Of a stretch of 46,454 nt of DNA, positions 45,166-46,454 are shown in pieces. Both the position numbers and the translations under genes were made by a program. The stretch is from Calycina herbarum (lineage: Eukaryota; Ascomycota; Leotiomycetes; Helotiales; Pezizellaceae). How positions within the stretch are numbered: position 1 is the first letter of the stretch; the number at the start of each line of letters is the position of its first letter. Location: the NCBI GenBank assembly GCA_001414485.1, contig LLEY01000295.1, positions 1 through 46,454 on the forward strand, given 5' to 3'. The notes below the pieces were generated by a model. It ran no database searches. It was given only the letters and a program-made list of their open reading frames with translations, and had not been told where the DNA came from.

Positions 45166-46454
45166 TGTGAAAGATTTACTTGCAGTTGGGGAAGTAGCTC
45201 ATTTTACCAACTACCTCCCCTCATATGCCCATGCACAACGCTCCTGCCCCGAGTCTCTCCTCCGCACATGCCATCCTGCCATCCTGCCATTGTACTCCTT
45301 GGACAGGCTCTCAGGATATGCCCCCTCCCTGGGTCTCCATTTCCTCAAGGTCTCTCCCACAGCCAATACGAGACTGCCGGGTTTCCATGCGGAGGACAAC
45401 GACGAAGGAGATGTCGAGCAACAGCGCGCAAGTGTCTGCAAGTGTCCTCATGCCACTTCCTCACCGAGCCAACTTGTTGGGGACCACTCGGAGACTGATT
45501 ATTCGCGACCCCGATATTGGTATCCTTGGAGGTTCGCCTGTTCGCCTTACTCCTTAGAAGTACTTGCTAAGCTGGATATATGCAAGTTACTTTTCAGGAG
45601 CGGCGAGGAGGTGTGGAGGCGACGAAGTGACTAGTAGTGCTTGATTGAACCCCTCTTTGGGCTGGTGAGGACCCAATGGTATTCCTTTTGCGGCACTCCT
45701 TGATTTATGACCGGGTGGCCAGTCTTGAGGAAGAAAGATGCGTTAAGGTTAGACGAGGCTGGCGGTTTGCGAAGCGGATGGTTAGAAATGGAAAGGTTAC
45801 AATGAAGTAAAACGACGACAAGAAAACGTATTGAACGTATTGAATGATTTCTGCAGAGAATTTTGAGGGGGAGAGAGTATGGAAACATATATAGGCCCGG
45901 CAGAATATGCTAACAGGTAATCGATCCTCTTGGGGGCAGTAGGATTAGGGGGCCATTCCTCTGAAGCCATTTTGGGGGGCCAAAATTGCAGCTCCCCAAC
46001 TGTGAACCCCGAAAAGAAGAAACCCCACCTTCTCCATTGGGAGTTCTTCTCCACAAGGTAGCTCCAGGTATTCAATTTGGCCTCGATGCCGAGTCCGATG
46101 ATTATCTCAAGGAAGTTGCATATCAACCTGGGATGGTTCAATCGCAATATGGAGAGGAGCTGCATGACAATCCCTGCGGACTTGGAAGAAACGCCCGGTG
46201 AACGACCTCAGGACCAGCCGCTTCCGAAGACGGATGAAGATTCATATAGTACTAGGCCTTAATTGATTGGACATTGATATGAATGAGAATCGGAGAATCG
46301 CACACTTTCCGGAGCAATTGAAGGCAAGATACGCATTTTGCTGCCTTTGAGTTGAGGTCTTACAAGTGCTACTCGCAACCCGGACATGGGATAGTGTAGG
46401 ATATGCGAGTGAGCACTTGTGTACCGATTGAGAGGGGGGGGGGGGGGGGGGGGG
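45166..46454. other. 5' flank of the zinc-finger gene and window end; no gene seen
   Basis: No convincing coding frame on either strand; a minus-strand 122-codon frame at 45797-46165 has no recognisable content. The last 21 bases (46434-46454) are a pure G run. Confidence 0.45.

Overview
The window is nuclear DNA from a filamentous ascomycete (Pezizomycotina; a leotiomycete-like fungus fits best, though this is inference). Genes are split by many 45-130 nt GT-AG introns. The gene set is typically fungal: an AreA/NIT2 regulator, a HET-domain gene, an A-T-TR synthetase-like reductase, a fungal rhodopsin-like membrane protein and a WSC protein. The DNA transposons look mutated by RIP (repeat-induced point mutation).

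Layout. 0.6-3.8 kb: areA/nit-2 on the minus strand, with about 7 kb of gene-free DNA beyond its 5' end. 10.9-12.2 kb: a WSC-domain membrane protein (plus strand) with two apparent single-base frame breaks, both at homopolymers. 15.2-21.9 kb: a small specialised-metabolism-like group made of an A-T-TR reductase and a UbiA-family enzyme (both minus), with a divergent seven-helix membrane protein (plus). The UbiA gene carries an in-frame TAG in its second Asp-rich motif. 22.8-23.9 kb: a YeeE/YedE sulfur-compound transporter (minus). 25.1-30.0 kb: a HET-domain pseudogene (minus) cut in two by a three-level nest of transposons: a Fot/pogo element inside a hAT-like element inside a TA-inserting element with 50-bp inverted repeats. 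A second, nearly intact copy of the outermost element lies at 30.4-30.9 kb. 32.2-39.0 kb: VPS27 (ESCRT-0, minus) and a DOA4/USP8-like deubiquitinase (plus), divergent from a 1-kb shared promoter. 40.6-41.3 kb: a small hidden Gln/Tyr-rich gene (minus) whose central repeats are encoded by two duplicated 33-nt micro-exons. 43.1-45.2 kb: a C2H2 zinc-finger protein (minus).

How the genes work together. VPS27 and the DOA4-like enzyme act on the same ubiquitinated cargo in the multivesicular-body pathway. The A-T-TR reductase and the UbiA enzyme resemble the pairing seen in prenylated aryl-aldehyde pathways, but no polyketide synthase is present here and the UbiA copy looks broken. The remaining genes are independent. 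Exon boundaries were worked out by eye from splice signals, reading frame and family motifs; no search or transcript data were used.
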